Assembly: GCF_901709675.1 (NCBI RefSeq)
Contig: NC_051097.1
Span: 3,834,539 to 3,898,538 of the forward strand
Length of the DNA stretch: 64,000 nucleotides
Reading direction: 5' to 3'
Origin: Syngnathus acus
Lineage: Eukaryota > Chordata > Actinopteri > Syngnathiformes > Syngnathidae
Part shown: piece after piece, positions 50,148 through 64,000 of the stretch
How the letters are laid out: the number at the start of each line of letters is the position of its first letter
Position numbering within the stretch: position 1 is the first letter of the stretch
The notes under the pieces: model-generated
The model's input: only the letters and a program-made list of their open reading frames with translations
The model's database searches: none
Told to the model about the DNA's origin: nothing
Made by a program: the position numbers and the translations under genes

Positions 50148-53100
50148 ATATATACTGTAATTATGATTCGATATTCAGTTTGAATATAATTTTTGAATCA
50201 ATTTATATGACAAAAATTAGCTCAAAATTAGAACACAGATTTTTAAAATAAATGTTTTAAAATACATTTTTATGAAAGTGTAAGCAAAAAAATGTAAAAC
50301 CAAAACTATTATAAGCCTCACAAATTTTCTGCTACATTTACTTTCAAGCATGAGCTGTCGTCTTCCATCTTGTATTTTGTGAGCAATGCAGTGACCCCGT
50401 ATTGGTCAAGAGTCACCGTCACGGTCACTATGAATATTTAGAGTCAAACAATTGTGCAAACCTGTGGTTTTATTTGTTATCGCTAATGCTGCTGTCAGAT
50501 CGTCACGTCTTCACCTCAGTCGATTGTCTGACGATAAATATTGTAAAACGACACGAAGTGGAAATGCATTAAAATTTGTCAGACTCACCCGGCATGGCAT
50601 GTCTAGTGCATGCCGTGCCCTCCCCACCAATATTTGGTCTACTGCCCTTTTGTTCCGCTCCAAAATGGAGTTGACGCGTGTGAATCCGAACGTGATAGCA
50701 GCAGTCTCGAGAGTTCATTATTTGTCGCTGTTCTCATGGAGTGGGTGAAAAATCACCCCTTTGTACCTCGGAAGAAACAACCTTCCTCTGACCTCGTGGT
50801 TTGTGCAGTGCAATGTCAATGGCCCTGCGGTTTGCAGGGCGTAGCCACACCCACTCTGTTGTCTCCAACTGGGTTCCCTCCGTCTCATATAGAATGGAAA
50901 AAAAACAGCCTTGTTGTAAACAAATTTTTGGCTTCCACCTTTTCTACCACACTAATTGGACATTGGCTCCTAAAGGGAGCTTTTCTTTTCTCCATGTCCA
51001 GATTATGCATGTTCCGTACACCTCCAAACACGCATACTCTCCAATTAGGCCTCCTTTTAATGGCACTTTAAAGAATCCGTCCATGCAGTGTTTGGTTTGA
51101 TGCAGCACCGAGCTATATCAAGAAAAGTCCAAATTAGAGGTTTCCCAAATGTCACATATGTCCTCAAACGCATGTTCATCTACAGATGACTGCTTCTTAT
51201 GATCTAAAGGCTCACCCATGACATAATGACCCAGACAAACTGTTTGGGTCTCCTTATCCTTTGATATAGTGTATGCCTATGTAGTTTTGCTGTGGTGTGT
51301 GTTTCATCTCCGCACCACTGCAGTCTCTTATCAAAAGGAAAGTTGCTGTTATTAAGTCATGAACAATTTTATTATATTGAAAAAAAAAATGCTGCAGTGC
51401 ACGGATTAAAGTGGCTGTTTGGATTGAGACGAGGGAGTCTACTACTGAGCCTGTCGTCGCCAAACAATCAAACAGAAACTTTTATGAGGCACTTAGATAA
51501 AAAATAAAAACTCACAACATGCAGCAGTACTGCTGTCCTATTTCAGGATTTGGTCTTCCATTTCTAGAAAGTTTTTCAATTATTTTGTCTCAATCAAACA
51601 GATGCATTTTGAGAAATGAACATTCTTAATAGCTTGTTTTAATTAAATATAATGAGGCTCAATAATGAAATAAGTGAGCTTTGAGGTAGACATGTTTACA
51701 AATATAAAAATCCTGTGTGTTTGGATTGCAAATCCTCCAAACTATACAATAGTCCACTTGAACACCTCGAGCCTGAAACGGCTTGACCAAGTTCAGGCTT
51801 TCAAGAGGTTGATTTTGGAGCTCTCCCTCATATTCCATCACGCCCCCCCCCTTCATCTTTCCATCATGTCCCACTTAGTCTGTAGCATCAAAATGGCACA
51901 TTTCACTTCAACTAGCCGTTCATGGGAAATGGTGGCTTCTTCTGTGGAGGAAGAACTGTTAATGGATTAAGTGGCTGCTGTTTCCCACCCGAGGGCCGAG
52001 CCTCGAGCGTACCCAAGTTTATTCAAGTTAAAGCACTCCCGCCCCACCCACCCCCCTTAATCTCAATGCTGGCTTATAGGCATGGCCAGCGTAGCTCAAA
52101 TTTATACTACCGTGGTCCTCTGCCATGAACTTGGCTTTCCTGCCCCTCTTCACCCCATTCATGTCAGCGGGCCCTGGCATTCTTCTTGAGCTTTTTAAGT
52201 GTGTTCACTTTGGATGGCGATGAAAGGAGTAGGGGGAACATGGGATCCTAAATCACTTAATGAGGGGAGACAGGCAACGCTTTTGTCCAGCTTGTTCTTT
52301 AGTTGCGTCCAGCCAAAGGCCTCTAACGGGCTCTGACACCTCGCTCTGCCGCAGACTCAAGTGCGTGTGTGTGTGAAATTGTGTTGGTGAATCGCCAGCA
52401 TCCCTTCAGCTGTCGGCTTCCGCGTCCGTCCAATTTTTTGCTTTGCAACTCAACATTTATTTGCGTTTCCTAACTACATCAGCTTATTTGTTTGGTCTCC
52501 GGGCAGCAGGAAGCATATTTATGATTGTGGTGAGGGTTAAGTGGGAGGTGGTAAGAAGCAGCACAATGTGTAAAGAAGGATGGCGTCGCTCCCTGCGGGT
52601 GTTTGGCCTTGGCCTGCAGATAGCATGTGAGCACGTGCTGACTGAGCTGGGGAATGAGGGCAAAACCGTAGGGGAATGGCAAAAAAAAAAAAAAAGATCA
52701 CGTTCTGTTTTCTTACCACATTCTTAAAATACATTTTCTAACAAATTGCTTAAATAGCTTTTAACGTTAATAATTAATGTGTATTGTGAATGATAGAAAA
52801 ATGTTTTTTTAATTATTCACTATCGATAAGCTTTTCTTTCAAAATAGAAATAAAATAATTGTTTTAATTGACATGAACAATACAAAGCATTTCTACTTTA
52901 TACAGTTTGTATTGATGCTGGAGATTTGGATATATACAGCAATAGGGCTGGATGGATAAGCCTTCAAATATAATTAGATTTTGGAATTGAAAATTTTCCC
53001 TTTGCATATTGAAAAAGCAAATGACAATCATCATTCAAATCAAATCTTGCTTTATTTTGGCTTGGTATATTTGTAGATTTCTCCCGATACCGAAGACACT

Positions 53101-54933
53101 TTCCGTAGAAATATCAAAAAACACTTTTTTCTTTACAGACGAGAAGAAAGAAAATCCTATTTGTCGTACCATGTATGTAAACAAAATCCTTATTACTTTG
53201 TAAAATAATATTTTGCGATGCAAGTGGACCAGAGCAAAATATTGGTTGGCCAACATTTTCCAACAATAAATCGCTGCCTTTTCAGCGTACAAACGGGCGC
53301 AACCTCGATGTTGAGTATAACTGATGCCATTCCCTTCAAATAATTTCTTGTCATATATATAAAACAATGTGAAAATGTGTCTGTCTGTTTTTTAAGCAGT
53401 AGTTAATACAAGGCTCAAAAACAAAATTTTTCGATTATTGATTTCAATTATACTCAGCTAACATACATTTTGCATTGCATCTTAGATATGTCCTTGCACA
53501 AGCAAAATATATGCCGTAATTAATTCCAAGAATGTAATAAATGTACACTTGGCTGCAGAATCAATAAGAATGAACACCGTATGTGACTCTAACAGACTTT
53601 ACACCCAAACAATGACAGACAATATGGCGGCTTTTCCAAATATATAGTGTTAACACACCATTGACTTGAAAGGCTTCAGGCAGGTTGAGGCAGTCCCAGG
53701 TTAGCGTTGCAGTGAAAGGCCTCCCCCGTCATGACACATTTCTCACCCTTGACATCCTCCATCGTCACATTAACGGTTTGCTCTTCCTCACCTCTTCCTC
53801 ACCTGCTTCTTTACACTTCTCCAGCTTTGAGGTGACCTGTTTCCATTCTGCTGTTCTCTCCATTGCTATAGTTAATTCTATTCAGTCTCTGTTTGCCAAT
53901 GGCATCCCTGCCCTAGGTGCATAATTGTGCTACGATGGCGGCTCGGATTTGACACTGACTTACACTGCTCCCTCTTTCCGTTTCCCTGCCTGCTGTCATC
54001 TAACCCCTTCTTTCCCTCTCTGTCACACATACCGAACACACACACACACACATACATGGGTACATGCGGACTGGCTATAAGACTTGTTTAGTTTCACAAA
54101 CCTCCTCGTGTAATTTTTCTCCGTTCTTTGGAGATGAATGCCTTTTGAACAGAACTGGGCCTGGTGTGGGAACCTTGGCACCAAACTGGCCTCACATGAA
54201 CCATTAACATATCAGCTGTGAACAGTTGTTGCCGCAGAGCTGTAATGTGTGCATACGTTTGCATGTGTGTGTTTGTGTGTGTGTGTGTGTGTAATTGCGC
54301 ATTGCTGCCGCACCCTTTAAAGCCAAGATTTATACGGCGCTCTCGATTTAGCTTCGCTGCTACCGCTTCTTGGCTGTGAGACCTCACTGTTCTTTTTATC
54401 TGGCCAAAGTTGGGTTCCTTTCAGTGTTCTCTAAAACAAGAAGAATGCAATGAAGTTCCCATGGTAAATCACATTCCCATTAACATTTCAAGCATCCCTT
54501 TGAATGCAAACCTACAGCAGTACTGCATTAAGCAACTATTTAGGACGGCCACCAATGTCATCATGTGTACCACTTAGAGTGCCAAAGAAAAGTCTCGTTG
54601 CATATCAATCAGCCCAGACGTTTGGCAGCAACAAATGGAAGAAATAAAAGGGAACTTTAAAGGGAAATTTTATGGAAAATTGACTTTTTAATTGCTTGTA
54701 TACAAATAGTTCTGTGAGCTGCCTAGCGAGTATTTGACAGGGAGTTTTTGTGATGTGTCCATCATATTTGCCATGAAATGAGTAACCATGCTAAAATTAA
54801 CAAGTGTAATTCAGCATGATTATCAAGTGAAGTAAAATACAATCGGATGCTTTTGATGTCTTTATGGGGAATTGATCATTTTTGTCACACTCTGGGCAAC
54901 CAGTAGCCACTCACCCGAGCTCTGCCACTGGTT
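50148..54933. other. Intron 1 segment, nothing recognised
   Basis: The 153-codon plus frame at 50610-51071 and overlapping frames were considered and not accepted. The TG array at 54264 is listed separately. Confidence 0.5.
54264..54292 (+). repeat. (TG)n microsatellite
   Basis: A TG dinucleotide array with one TTTG interruption. Confidence 0.9.
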
Positions 54934-54969
54934 TAAATAAATAAATAAATGAATAAATAAATAAATAAA
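54934..54969 (+). repeat. (AAAT)n microsatellite next to a SINE
   Basis: AAAT repeats with one GAAT unit directly precede the SINE at 54970; an A-rich tract is a common insertion site for such elements. Confidence 0.9.
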
Positions 54970-55329
54970 GGTGGCTCGGTGGAGCACTGGTTAGCACGTC
55001 CGCCTCATAGTTAGGAGGGTATGGGTCAATTCCACCTCTGACCCTCCCTGTGTGGAGTTTGCATGTTCTCCCCGTGCCTACGTGTTTTTTCGCCGGGCAC
55101 TCCGGTTTCCTCCCACATCCCAAAAACATGCTTGGTAGGCTGATTGAGCACTCCAAATTGCCCCTAGGTGTGAGTGCGAGTGCGGATGGTTGTTTGTCTC
55201 TGTGTGCCATGCGATTGGCTGGCAACCGGTTCAGGGTGTCCCCCGCCTACTGCTCGATGACTGCTGGGATGGGCTCCAGCATTCCCGCGACCCCCGTGGG
55301 GACAAGCGGTATAGAAAATGGATGGATGG
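54970..55329 (+). mobile_element. tRNA-derived SINE, DANA-like core (intronic)
   Basis: This is a second copy of the 14089 SINE, with GTGGCTCGGTGGAGCACTGG, the GTGGAGTTTGCATGTTCTCC core and a GGATGGATGG tail. The box B region is weaker (GGGTCAATTCC). It sits directly after an AAAT microsatellite (54934-54969). Longer matches around CAACCGGTTCAGGGTGTCCC suggest it is closer to the family consensus than the first copy. Confidence 0.75.
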
Positions 55330-55427
55330 CTGACTAGATCGATAGATAAATAAATAAATACTTGTCATTGGCACACAATACGAAGGGCGGGGATCATCAT
55401 ATGCATGATGCCTGCTAAGTGTTTTAT

Positions 55428-55699
55428 TACCGTATTTTCCGCACTATAAGGCGCACCGGATTATAAGGCGCACCTTCAATGAGTGGCACATTTTAAAACT
55501 TTGTCCATATATAAGGCGCACCGGATTATAAGGCGCACTTTCAATGAATGGCCCATTTTAAAACTTTGTCCGTATAAAAGATACATTTGGCCCGCAGGGC
55601 GGACTCTGGACACGCCTGCTGTAGTGGCTCAATATTGGTCCATATATAAGGCGCACCTGATTATTTTTAGGTGCGCCTTATAGTGCGGAAAATACGGTA
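55428..55699 (+). mobile_element. TA-flanked palindromic element with captured hAT fragment (intronic)
   Basis: Termini CCGTATTTTCCGCACTATAA and its reverse complement lie next to TA at both ends. It carries 55584-55618, the reverse complement of the fragment inside the 18832 copy, in the same internal place between the CCATTTTAAAACTTTGTCC block and the CAATATTGGTCCATATATAA block. It lies in efna5 intron 1. Confidence 0.75.
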
Positions 55700-58600
55700 C
55701 TGTGAAAAAAAAATTAATAAATGCAGTGATGATTGCGCATTAGTTTTTAGTAGACAGTACCAAATTCACTTTCAGAACATATTGTTAATTGCACTTTGCT
55801 TTTGTATTTTGGTATTTTTTGAACTGAAGTGAGCTAACCTCTTTGACAAGACAACTGGCACTTCCAGCAGTTGAATAAATATGTGAGGATATAGTGTACT
55901 GTATATGCTTGACACAGGAATCTTTTCAGGCACTAAAATATCCCGTCTTGTAAGTCTTGGCAGAGATCTATTTCTTCCATGGACACTTTTATTCAGTGAA
56001 AACTCCTTAATATAGCATCAGTGAGTGCAGACTAGATGGATACTAATCCTAACCATGTGGGGGTCTTTACACGCATACAGCTGAGTAGAAAAGTATATTA
56101 AAAGTTGAGATCATACTATACCACCGTCCAAGCAAAGTGTCAAGATGACATGAGAATCCCTAGCTCAGTCCCAGAAAATTAATCCACTGGTTTTATGAAA
56201 TGACCTCTTGTTTGGTTAAGCTTTCAAATTCAATGTCATCTTTGTGTGCCTTTTTCTGTGAAACGAACCTTGCCCTACATATACAGACATAATTATTTTG
56301 CTGCAGTACATATGGATTCACACTTGACTAACCTACACTACAAATAGACATTGTGTACTTTGTTCACACTTTGCGCGGACTTAAAACAGGCAACTCGATA
56401 GTGCATGAGACCATGAGAAACCTCTGACATGAAAGCCGTCGTCTGCTCACCAAAGAAAATTCTGCTGACACCGAATCACATAAAAAAGGAGAGTGGAGTG
56501 AAAAAAAAATCTGTCTGAGCTCACAGCAACGCTGCGGGTTATCTTGAGGGAGCGTAACCTTTGTGACATTGATAGGATTTTCCTCAAAAGACGGTGTTTT
56601 TCTTGGGGACATCATCCCATACAACTTGACCAACATTCTTTCATTATTTTTGGATGAGGTGATGGTTCATTGCCTTCTGTTCAAGCAAACTTGTCTTGAT
56701 GGACTTTTTAAAGAGACATACAGAGAAATTGATGGAAAATATCAAATAGAACATTTAAAATATATAACAAAGGAAAGGGTTTCTTGGCTTCTCGTTTTAG
56801 TCCCCCGACAACACCTCATATTTTACACGCAGTAAAACCTCCCGAGAAAATGTGTTTTTTTTTATTATTATTTTTTTTTTATTCATGTCGCTAACGCGCA
56901 GTAATAGAGCGAGAGGTCAGAGTTGGGCCATAAAGGCAACAGCTGAAACCAGTCAATTTTTTTCTCTCCCACTCTTTCTCCTCAAAGATTTGCTTTCTGC
57001 GTTTCTGACAGAGTTTCCTCATGTAACGCCAAACATGTGATTCCCTTTAACCACTGCCTTGTAGCATCTCAGTCATTTTGCTCTGTGGCCTAAAGCAGCA
57101 GGGGAAGCAGACAAAGACACACATGTTTATTTTATTGACTAGCTATGCAAATTGCAAAATATCAATTTTGGGGTTTGCTTATGTTCTTAACTTAGAGAGC
57201 CTATGGAATAGAACAAGTCACATGGTTTTGTGATCAAAAAGTCCAAACCACCATCATCAATCTTATATTTGGAACACAGTTAATGCATATGAGATGCTTT
57301 CGCTTACTAAAGTTGGAAACTGAGTCTCGGGGTGAAGTTCTTTGAGGAGTATTAATACATTAATTAGCGATTGAGGTCTGCCATAAATTGAGAAAAAGCG
57401 TGAGTAATTGACCCCTCTTCTCAAATGTATAGCCTAATAATGACCTAAATCATAAATATATCACAAATAATTATTCCAAAACAGTTGAATATCAATTCAA
57501 ATTGATATTACTATATTAACGTAATAAAGGACATACAGATGACTTGGTTTAAAAAAAAAAATGCCTTGCGCGTTGTGTGTATCCACGTATGACCAACTCT
57601 CATAAATCTTGGGCTACTAACAACCCAAGCTAAACTTGGCTCCTCTCTCACATACTGTAAGTTTGTCTCTCAGTCGATCACTTCACCATAGTTCCGTAAC
57701 ACTAATGTACTACTTTCCTTTTAGACAGTGCTTTTGTTTTCCTGCAATTCAACCTTATGACTTAACTGATATGAAAATCTACACCCGAGATATGATCTGT
57801 TGAGTCATGCCCACTCCGACGTCCCACCATGCACGCTGCTCTAATCTTCTATCATCATTCGTGGACCCACACTGCTGCTGTGTGCGTGCATCTGCGTGTG
57901 TGTGTTTGAGTGACAGATGTGAAGGCATAGGGGATTATCTGACCTTTGTGACCACCTGCAACACAACACAGCACCTCAAGGAGTTACATGAATACTTGCA
58001 TTTTAGATACATGTAGTGTTTATTAAACTGTTTTTTTAGCGGATAACTTGTAACCACTTAGCTCAATTGCCACTAAAGCCACACATTAACAACCTGTGAA
58101 TAATATTAAATTAGAAGTGCACATATGATTATTCATATTATTTCTTGACATCAAACATTTTAAATAGTGATTGAAAAACACAAACTAAAGTTCTCCTAGG
58201 TTTTGAATGGCAATTCAATTGAATCCCCGGGTACTCTAATGTTGGACTGAAGCAACAATTTATTTCTTCGATATTATCTTTTTAAAAAATGGATTTACTG
58301 CCAAGTCCATTAAGAGTTTGGACGGAAGAATAATGACTATGGAATGAGCTTCACATTATTGTTGTTTGAGTTTTAATCAGTTTAGAAATGTCAATCCTGT
58401 CACAAATTGTAAACATTTGGCATTTTATGTCGCAGATAAGCATGAACATCAATGCAGGACTTTCACTGCATACTTACAATAATGGGAAACTCAACATCTA
58501 GGAAATTCTGTTTCCAGCTCATTATACTTTCTGCCTTGATGTTGACCGGTCTTCACCTCTTGACCCTCCATTCTTCAGTTTTCCACAAAAGCTTCAGACG

Positions 58601-61600
58601 TTGCTCATATGATCGTCACCAACAACCCCCTTACGTACCACCCCACCCCCCCATCCCACCTCTCCCTGCAACCGCCCCACTGTCATTGTCTAAATGTCAC
58701 CCTGCAAACAAAACACTCGTTCATACAGAGACGGAACAAAACACAGCATCCTCCATTCACACTGCGACCGTCACACACTTGAACAAACAGTGCAAACTTC
58801 TCAAAAAAACAGGGAAAAAAACAGCTTGTCTCATTTCGTTTTTATCATCGGGGGGATGGGGCTGGACCTTCTCACCCCCGGCTCTAAAAGGGTATCACAG
58901 CAAATGTGGCAGCGATCCCGGACAAGATGGCCATCGTATGAGTATGTGTTACGCCGAGTGATTTGCGAATGGAGGCTAAGAAAAGGCCCATTGTGGCCGG
59001 GCCAATGTAGCTAATTAGTGTGTATGCAGCTATGTCAGTAGTCCTGTGATCTCTTCTTGTCCTATTGTTTGTGGGGCTCTATTGTAAATCTAGCCTGAAT
59101 GCCGCGTCAAATATGTGTGCTGTGGGCGAGACCTTTTTGAATGTGCGTGTTATTGGAGAAACACATTTTGGTTCCTGTCTGTGCTCTCGTGGTCTCGTCT
59201 CACAAACTGATCTGGGATGCTCTTGATTTACAACAGTGAGGTCCCACAGCACCAGGATCGGGTGACATAGATGCTTGGCTGTGTTGCAGGAGTCGAGTTC
59301 CGTCTGGATGTTTACTTCGTGCCCTTTAATGACTTACATGTATTGGCCTTATCAACAGTTTGTCGGGACAGGTTTTATTAATCAGCTCAGTTGTCTGCAT
59401 TTTAGCTTATTTAAACTTATGCATCTGTTTTTGGTATAACAATTGTAATATGGCTAAAATAAAATCAGGCATTTAAGTCATTGACCTCTAATTTCCTCCC
59501 AGTGATTCAGTTTGGGTTTCTTGTCATATTTCCTGCATCTTTTTTGGTTATCGTATGCATACTGGCCACTTCCACAGATATCATAGACAAAAGACGAAAT
59601 TTCTTTTTTGTATTTCATTCATTAATCTGACAACCTCTGATTCGTTGTGAAAATCAATTTATCGAATATATTATAATCGTTGATTATTATTTCGTTGGTC
59701 TTGGGTGCAAAGTGGTCTCCAAATGTCTTTGGGCCACTCACGTTCTTATAGCGTAGATTTATGCAGGACACTTAGGTGACTCATTATTTGCAGGATTAGC
59801 AAATAATCTAGAAAGCTAAAATGTGAAAACCAATTCAATGCTATTTGCAGCAATAACAACCTCATAATTTATTAGTTTGTTGTTCTCAGTTTTCAAATGT
59901 ATTTATTTTCAAACATTTATCCAGAAATCTTTGAAACTACTTACAGGGGCTTTATTGTGCATGGTGTAAAGATAATGAATTTCAAAAATAATTGATGCCT
60001 TTAAACACAAAGTTTTAAAAAAGAGAAAATCTTTGGAAGATCCTTCAACAGGTGCAGTTTCAACAAAACATGGCAAGTGAAAAGTGTTTAAAGATTAGCT
60101 TTGACTAGACCAAATGTTTTCATCGTCACTAGCCCTGTTTGCACAGATGAAAGAGCTGACTGAATTGCACTGAATGAAGAATTGGATTTTGTCACAAGGC
60201 TTTCCACCAACAAGACAGACTGAGGTATTGCTGCACAGTATCTCATTTCAAATTATCATTTAAAAAAAAGCACCCCTCTCAGTCATAATGTCAGTAGATA
60301 CAAAAAAAAAATTCTAAAAAATAAAAGAAATTCTACAGAAATGTTTGATCACATTGGGCTGGTTTTGATTTACGCTGCTTGCATGGGAAAATGATTACGA
60401 TAAAGACAAAACGACAGATAAACTCAAGTGTGTTATCTCTTTTTGATGATTTGCTGTAGAGGTGTTTCAGTGTGTTTATCAGCACAAAGATGGAAATGGG
60501 GGAGCGGACGTTATCAGGGTGTCTCTGCTTTCCATCCCCCCCAACACACGCACACACACACCAACATTCTTAGGCACAAGCAGCAGATGAGAGGAGATGC
60601 ACCAAAACAGTTCAATACAACCGCCTGTGACATTCGCTTTGAAAGCATGGTAGGCCCGTGTGTGGTGATCCATCCAGAGACCCATCCAGACAAATTATAT
60701 TGACTGACCAGAATGCTGGTCAATGTCAAATATTTGTTTGGGTTGGTGCAATGCGGTCACCCAGACAGAACAGCCATCTGTGATCAGGGGTCAGAACTCA
60801 TTGCAAAACTGGAAACAGAGTTAAATCAAACGAGTTTATCACACGTTATCCCATACAAAATCATAATTTAGAGGAGTTTTGCGTGCTTTGACAGTTGCAC
60901 TTGTTATGAAATGTAGCTTTTTGAGCTTTTACGTTTTTGTGTATTTCATTTTAAGACTTCCATGTACACCAAACATACTGATTTCAGATCTACACTATAA
61001 TTTGGTAACATAATTTATAAATGCTGTCAGACTCAGCGTGTCTCATAAGAATGGTGATTCACATAGACTTTAGCCTTCCTTCCTTTTCACACGGAGGCTC
61101 GTAAAATAATGTTTAGCCACAGTAACCGACCAAGATTGCTGGATGGATAACCCGGAAAAGAAATGTGATTGATGAGGGTGTAAATGAAAACACTGTATCC
61201 TGTAGATTTATTGCTCTACTTGACATATTTCTGGGTCTAACTTTTTTTTCCTGATGTATACTGTAGAGGGGCAAAGTGGATTGTTGCCAGAGTACATGTT
61301 TGTTGATGTCATAAAAGTTGATGTCATTTCCATGCCTTGGTGGGAGGCTTATGTAGGAAACGGATCCGAGGTTGGCTTGCTCTCATCTGTCAGGATTAAC
61401 TCCTTGCTGAAATCCATCTTTCTGGTTGCGGGTATTGAGGTCCCAGTGTTTGTTCAGGATCTTTATAGCTTCTAAATTCTTAGTTTTTTGTTTTCTTTTT
61501 TTAGGGTATGTATCCACTACTTACATTTACATTGCTCTGTTTGGAACCGCCACAGGTTTCACTTCTTCATTACGCCTGCTGAAAGTGAACAAATAAATTG

Positions 61601-61603
61601 TTT

Positions 61604-61655
61604 AAAACAAACAAACAAACAAACAAACAAACAAACAAACAAACAAACAAACAAA
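61604..61655 (+). repeat. (AAAC)n microsatellite
   Basis: An uninterrupted AAAC/ACAA tetramer of about 13 units in efna5 intron 1. Confidence 0.95.
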
Positions 61656-63443
61656 GGATGTAAATTTAAATAGCCAGAGATATATACATGCTGTACATAT
61701 TTGTTTCCCTTTTGGCTATTTGTTGTGCTGTCACAACAGACATTTTAAGAGGAAGAGTTATTGCCCCATTGTGTTCTCGCTGAAGTTGTTTGTGTGTTTT
61801 TGTTTTGGAATGCAGTGAGAGCTTTAGTTAGTTTAGATATGGTTGACACACACCATACAAATGTGTTGGTCATAAAATTTTAATGAAATGAATAAAATTA
61901 CTTCGTTTACAACTTTGCTACATGTTTAAAATAATCTGTTCTTTAATATTGTTTATACTATAAAATGGAAAGAAATTCCCTGCTGCCTGAACTATTAGTG
62001 CATGTGGTCTAAGACTCAAGAGACATCTGTATCACGTTCTTCTTTCATTCATAAAAGTTGAACCCGGCTAACCCCAACACTAGGCATTCACAGCCCTGGG
62101 ATGACTGTTAGGTTGTATGTGGAGCAACTCACACTATTTATTGATTAATTAGAGTACACATTCATCATGAGCTCATCAACTCGCCACACAGGCAGCACAA
62201 AGCCAAATAGGTGATGGAGATGGGCCATTTGCCAGCAGACTGCATGGTCATTAGTCGGAAGCAGACAGCAAAAAAAAAAATGGAAGAAAGAGGGGAACCT
62301 AAGCCTCATGGGAGACATTTCCTGTCTCTGTAGCTGTGTTTGACATTAACTCGAACATAAAACTTGGCCGAAGATGAGATTTTAACTTTGGACTCTGCCC
62401 TAGAATTAATAGTCTCTTGTCGAAAAAAAGATCAGCTGATGTATCACTTCAGGTCTTTGCAGAGAGAGACACTAATTAAATCGTGCAGGTAGTGTGACAT
62501 TTCAGGTTCACACAACTAAACGGTGTGAATCCACAAATGACATGATATATCTGTCTTTGCAAAAAGCGATAATTTACTTTTGATTCATTTTATTACATGA
62601 TGTATCCTCCGAGGAATTGGATTTTATTGCCGTTTACACCTCAGGATTAGTTTATACAGCTAGTTAGGAAGCACGTTTAAAAAAGGTTCATCAATTTGTT
62701 ATCACCTTTTATCACCAACGAGGCATAATTAATGCCCTCTCTAATTTTAATCTCAAGCAATATTTTAATTAGAGTGCAAAAATAAAGTTTTATATATTGA
62801 CAGTTTTTTAGGCAGAAGAGCACATGGGCTTCTCAGTCAAGAGTTTCTAGTTTTGAATCTCAGCTCTGGCTTTCTTGTGTAGACTTTATATGTGCTCACT
62901 GTGCTTGAGTGGGTTTTCGACAGTAAAAGTCTTTATATTTAATAATTACAGTGCCAGACTGGGCCATTGCGAGACATTGATTTTTGATGCTGAACTAATT
63001 AGAGCAAGGGGAGATTCTTAAATTGGATTCAGGACTAACAGTTATATTTTTCTTTCAATGAAGAGATGCATCGGTTTTTTTTGCAGAAAGCTGACGTGGT
63101 AGCAACTTCATCTTGCATGTAGTACTTTTACGCATGGTTGAATTTGCCTTTGTGAGAATTGAGATTTAACTTTACTTGGTTTGATTTGATGCATTCGGCA
63201 GTAGGTGTGTGTTTGGAATCCCTATGGAAAAAACTGCTTACCATATATGTGTTTGTTACGCAATCTTTTATTTTGCGTGATAGAAAACAGTGCTTATAGT
63301 TAATTACAAAAAAGACATTCATTTAACGAATGTACCACTTAGCAGAAAATTGAATAGAGCCATCTCTTTTGAAAATCAGTCTGCCATACAGTTAAAACAA
63401 ATCAAATTAAGACGACTGCTCAGTGTGCATCGCTTTGAATTGT

Positions 63444-63480
63444 TTGTGCGCGTGTGTGTGTGCGTGTGCACGTGTGTGTC
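63444..63480 (+). repeat. (TG)n microsatellite with CG steps
   Basis: An alternating purine-pyrimidine run including CGCG and GCAC steps, which could adopt left-handed DNA under supercoiling. Confidence 0.8.
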
Positions 63481-63931
63481 TGTAGAATTTATTTAGCAAG
63501 TAAACCCCCAGGCAAGGCCGAGTTGTACAATGTGGCGATGTGTCCGGACTTACTCATCTGTGTTTGAGGAAGGGATTATGAGGGATGAGAGACCTACATC
63601 CGTGCAAAACATGAAGAAGGGAAGAACTCGCAAAGAAAGAGTCCATTCTCCATGAACAGATGTGGTCTCTGCCTGTCCATTTTCCTGCTTTGTTCTCCTG
63701 CAACATTTAGCCTGCTTTTATCTTAAGTGCTTCTCCATACTGTATATGCATTATTTTTCATGAGGGGAACCCCAAGCAACCCCCCACCCCCTCACCTGCT
63801 GGAACACTCTGCTTGTCTGGCACGTATATTCAAAAAGTGAGGGATTCACTTTGATTGTCCAATTTTTGTCCTTAACTGTGATGATCTAAGATACAGAACA
63901 ATACTTTTGTACAAATATATTGCGTAACATC

Positions 63932-64000
63932 TAGGGGTGTCAAACTCATTTTTTTTGGCGGGGCGCATTGTAGTCATAGCTTCTTTCGGAGGGCCATTAG
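63932..64000 (-). mobile_element. hAT-like element cut by the window end
   Basis: TAGGGGTGTCAAACTC is followed by the family's GGCGCATTGTAGTCATAG and CTTCTTTCGGAGGGCCAT blocks, the same orientation as the 22305 copy. Only the first 69 bases are in the window, so its other end and target duplication cannot be seen. Confidence 0.75.

Larger units (their letters stand above)
55700..63931. other. Intron 1 segment, mostly unrecognised
   Basis: It contains the AAAC array at 61604, the TG run at 63444 and a pyrimidine-rich C-run patch near 58625-58690. The longest frame of the window (58452-58961) lies here but shows no domain. No ephrin exon 2 was found. Confidence 0.5.

Noticed and set aside
50610-51071. 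153-codon plus frame
   Set aside because: Composition is ordinary non-coding, two other frames overlap it, and no domain or splice context is visible.
58452-58961. Longest open frame in the window (169 codons, plus strand)
   Set aside because: It has a hydrophobic patch and a proline-rich run caused by a C-rich tract, but no known domain, no good splice borders and an overlapping plus-strand frame of 106 codons. It lies inside the efna5 intron.

Overview
This is a stretch of vertebrate nuclear DNA, almost certainly from a ray-finned (teleost, probably percomorph) fish. The evidence is a spliced vertebrate gene start, AT-rich non-coding sequence with frequent CA, TATC and AAAT microsatellites, a tRNA-derived SINE with a core like zebrafish DANA-type SINEs, 3' ends of fish LINEs, and several families of short non-autonomous DNA transposons. 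It has no bacterial-style gene packing, operons or CRISPR arrays. Nearly all open reading frames over 60 codons look like chance frames in non-coding DNA.

The only gene I can name is the first coding exon of an ephrin-A5 gene (efna5) on the plus strand at 36247-36365. It encodes the signal peptide and the first residues of the ephrin receptor-binding domain and ends at a clean GTAAGTG splice donor. A CpG-rich promoter/5' UTR block lies upstream (about 35540-36246). It holds an inverted repeat, a CCAAT box fused to an octamer motif, and three very short upstream ORFs. From 36366 to the window end (27.6 kb) everything reads as intron 1 of this gene. I see no second ephrin exon, which fits the very long first intron of EFNA5 in other vertebrates.

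Positions 1-35400 look like an intergenic, gene-poor flank. Their recognisable content is mobile DNA: hAT-like elements with 8-bp target-site duplications (7730, 10354, 17861, 22305, and 63932 at the end of the window), TA-flanked palindromic elements (1862, 18832, 28426, plus 55428 in the intron), two SINEs (14089, 54970), LINE 3' ends (4577, 20261, possibly 50109), and a 462-bp element with TGTCAC/GTGACA ends that may be a solo LTR or a MITE (34031). One antisense segment with good splice signals and an open frame (35235-35391) may be an exon of a divergent transcript.

I found no undescribed multi-gene system. The most interesting signals are a composite hAT element that carries about 300 bp of extra DNA between two element copies and is still bracketed by one 8-bp target duplication, a palindromic-element subfamily that has captured a piece of a different hAT, and the exon-like antisense segment beside the efna5 promoter. 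Names of repeat families rest on recognition by eye without database comparison.
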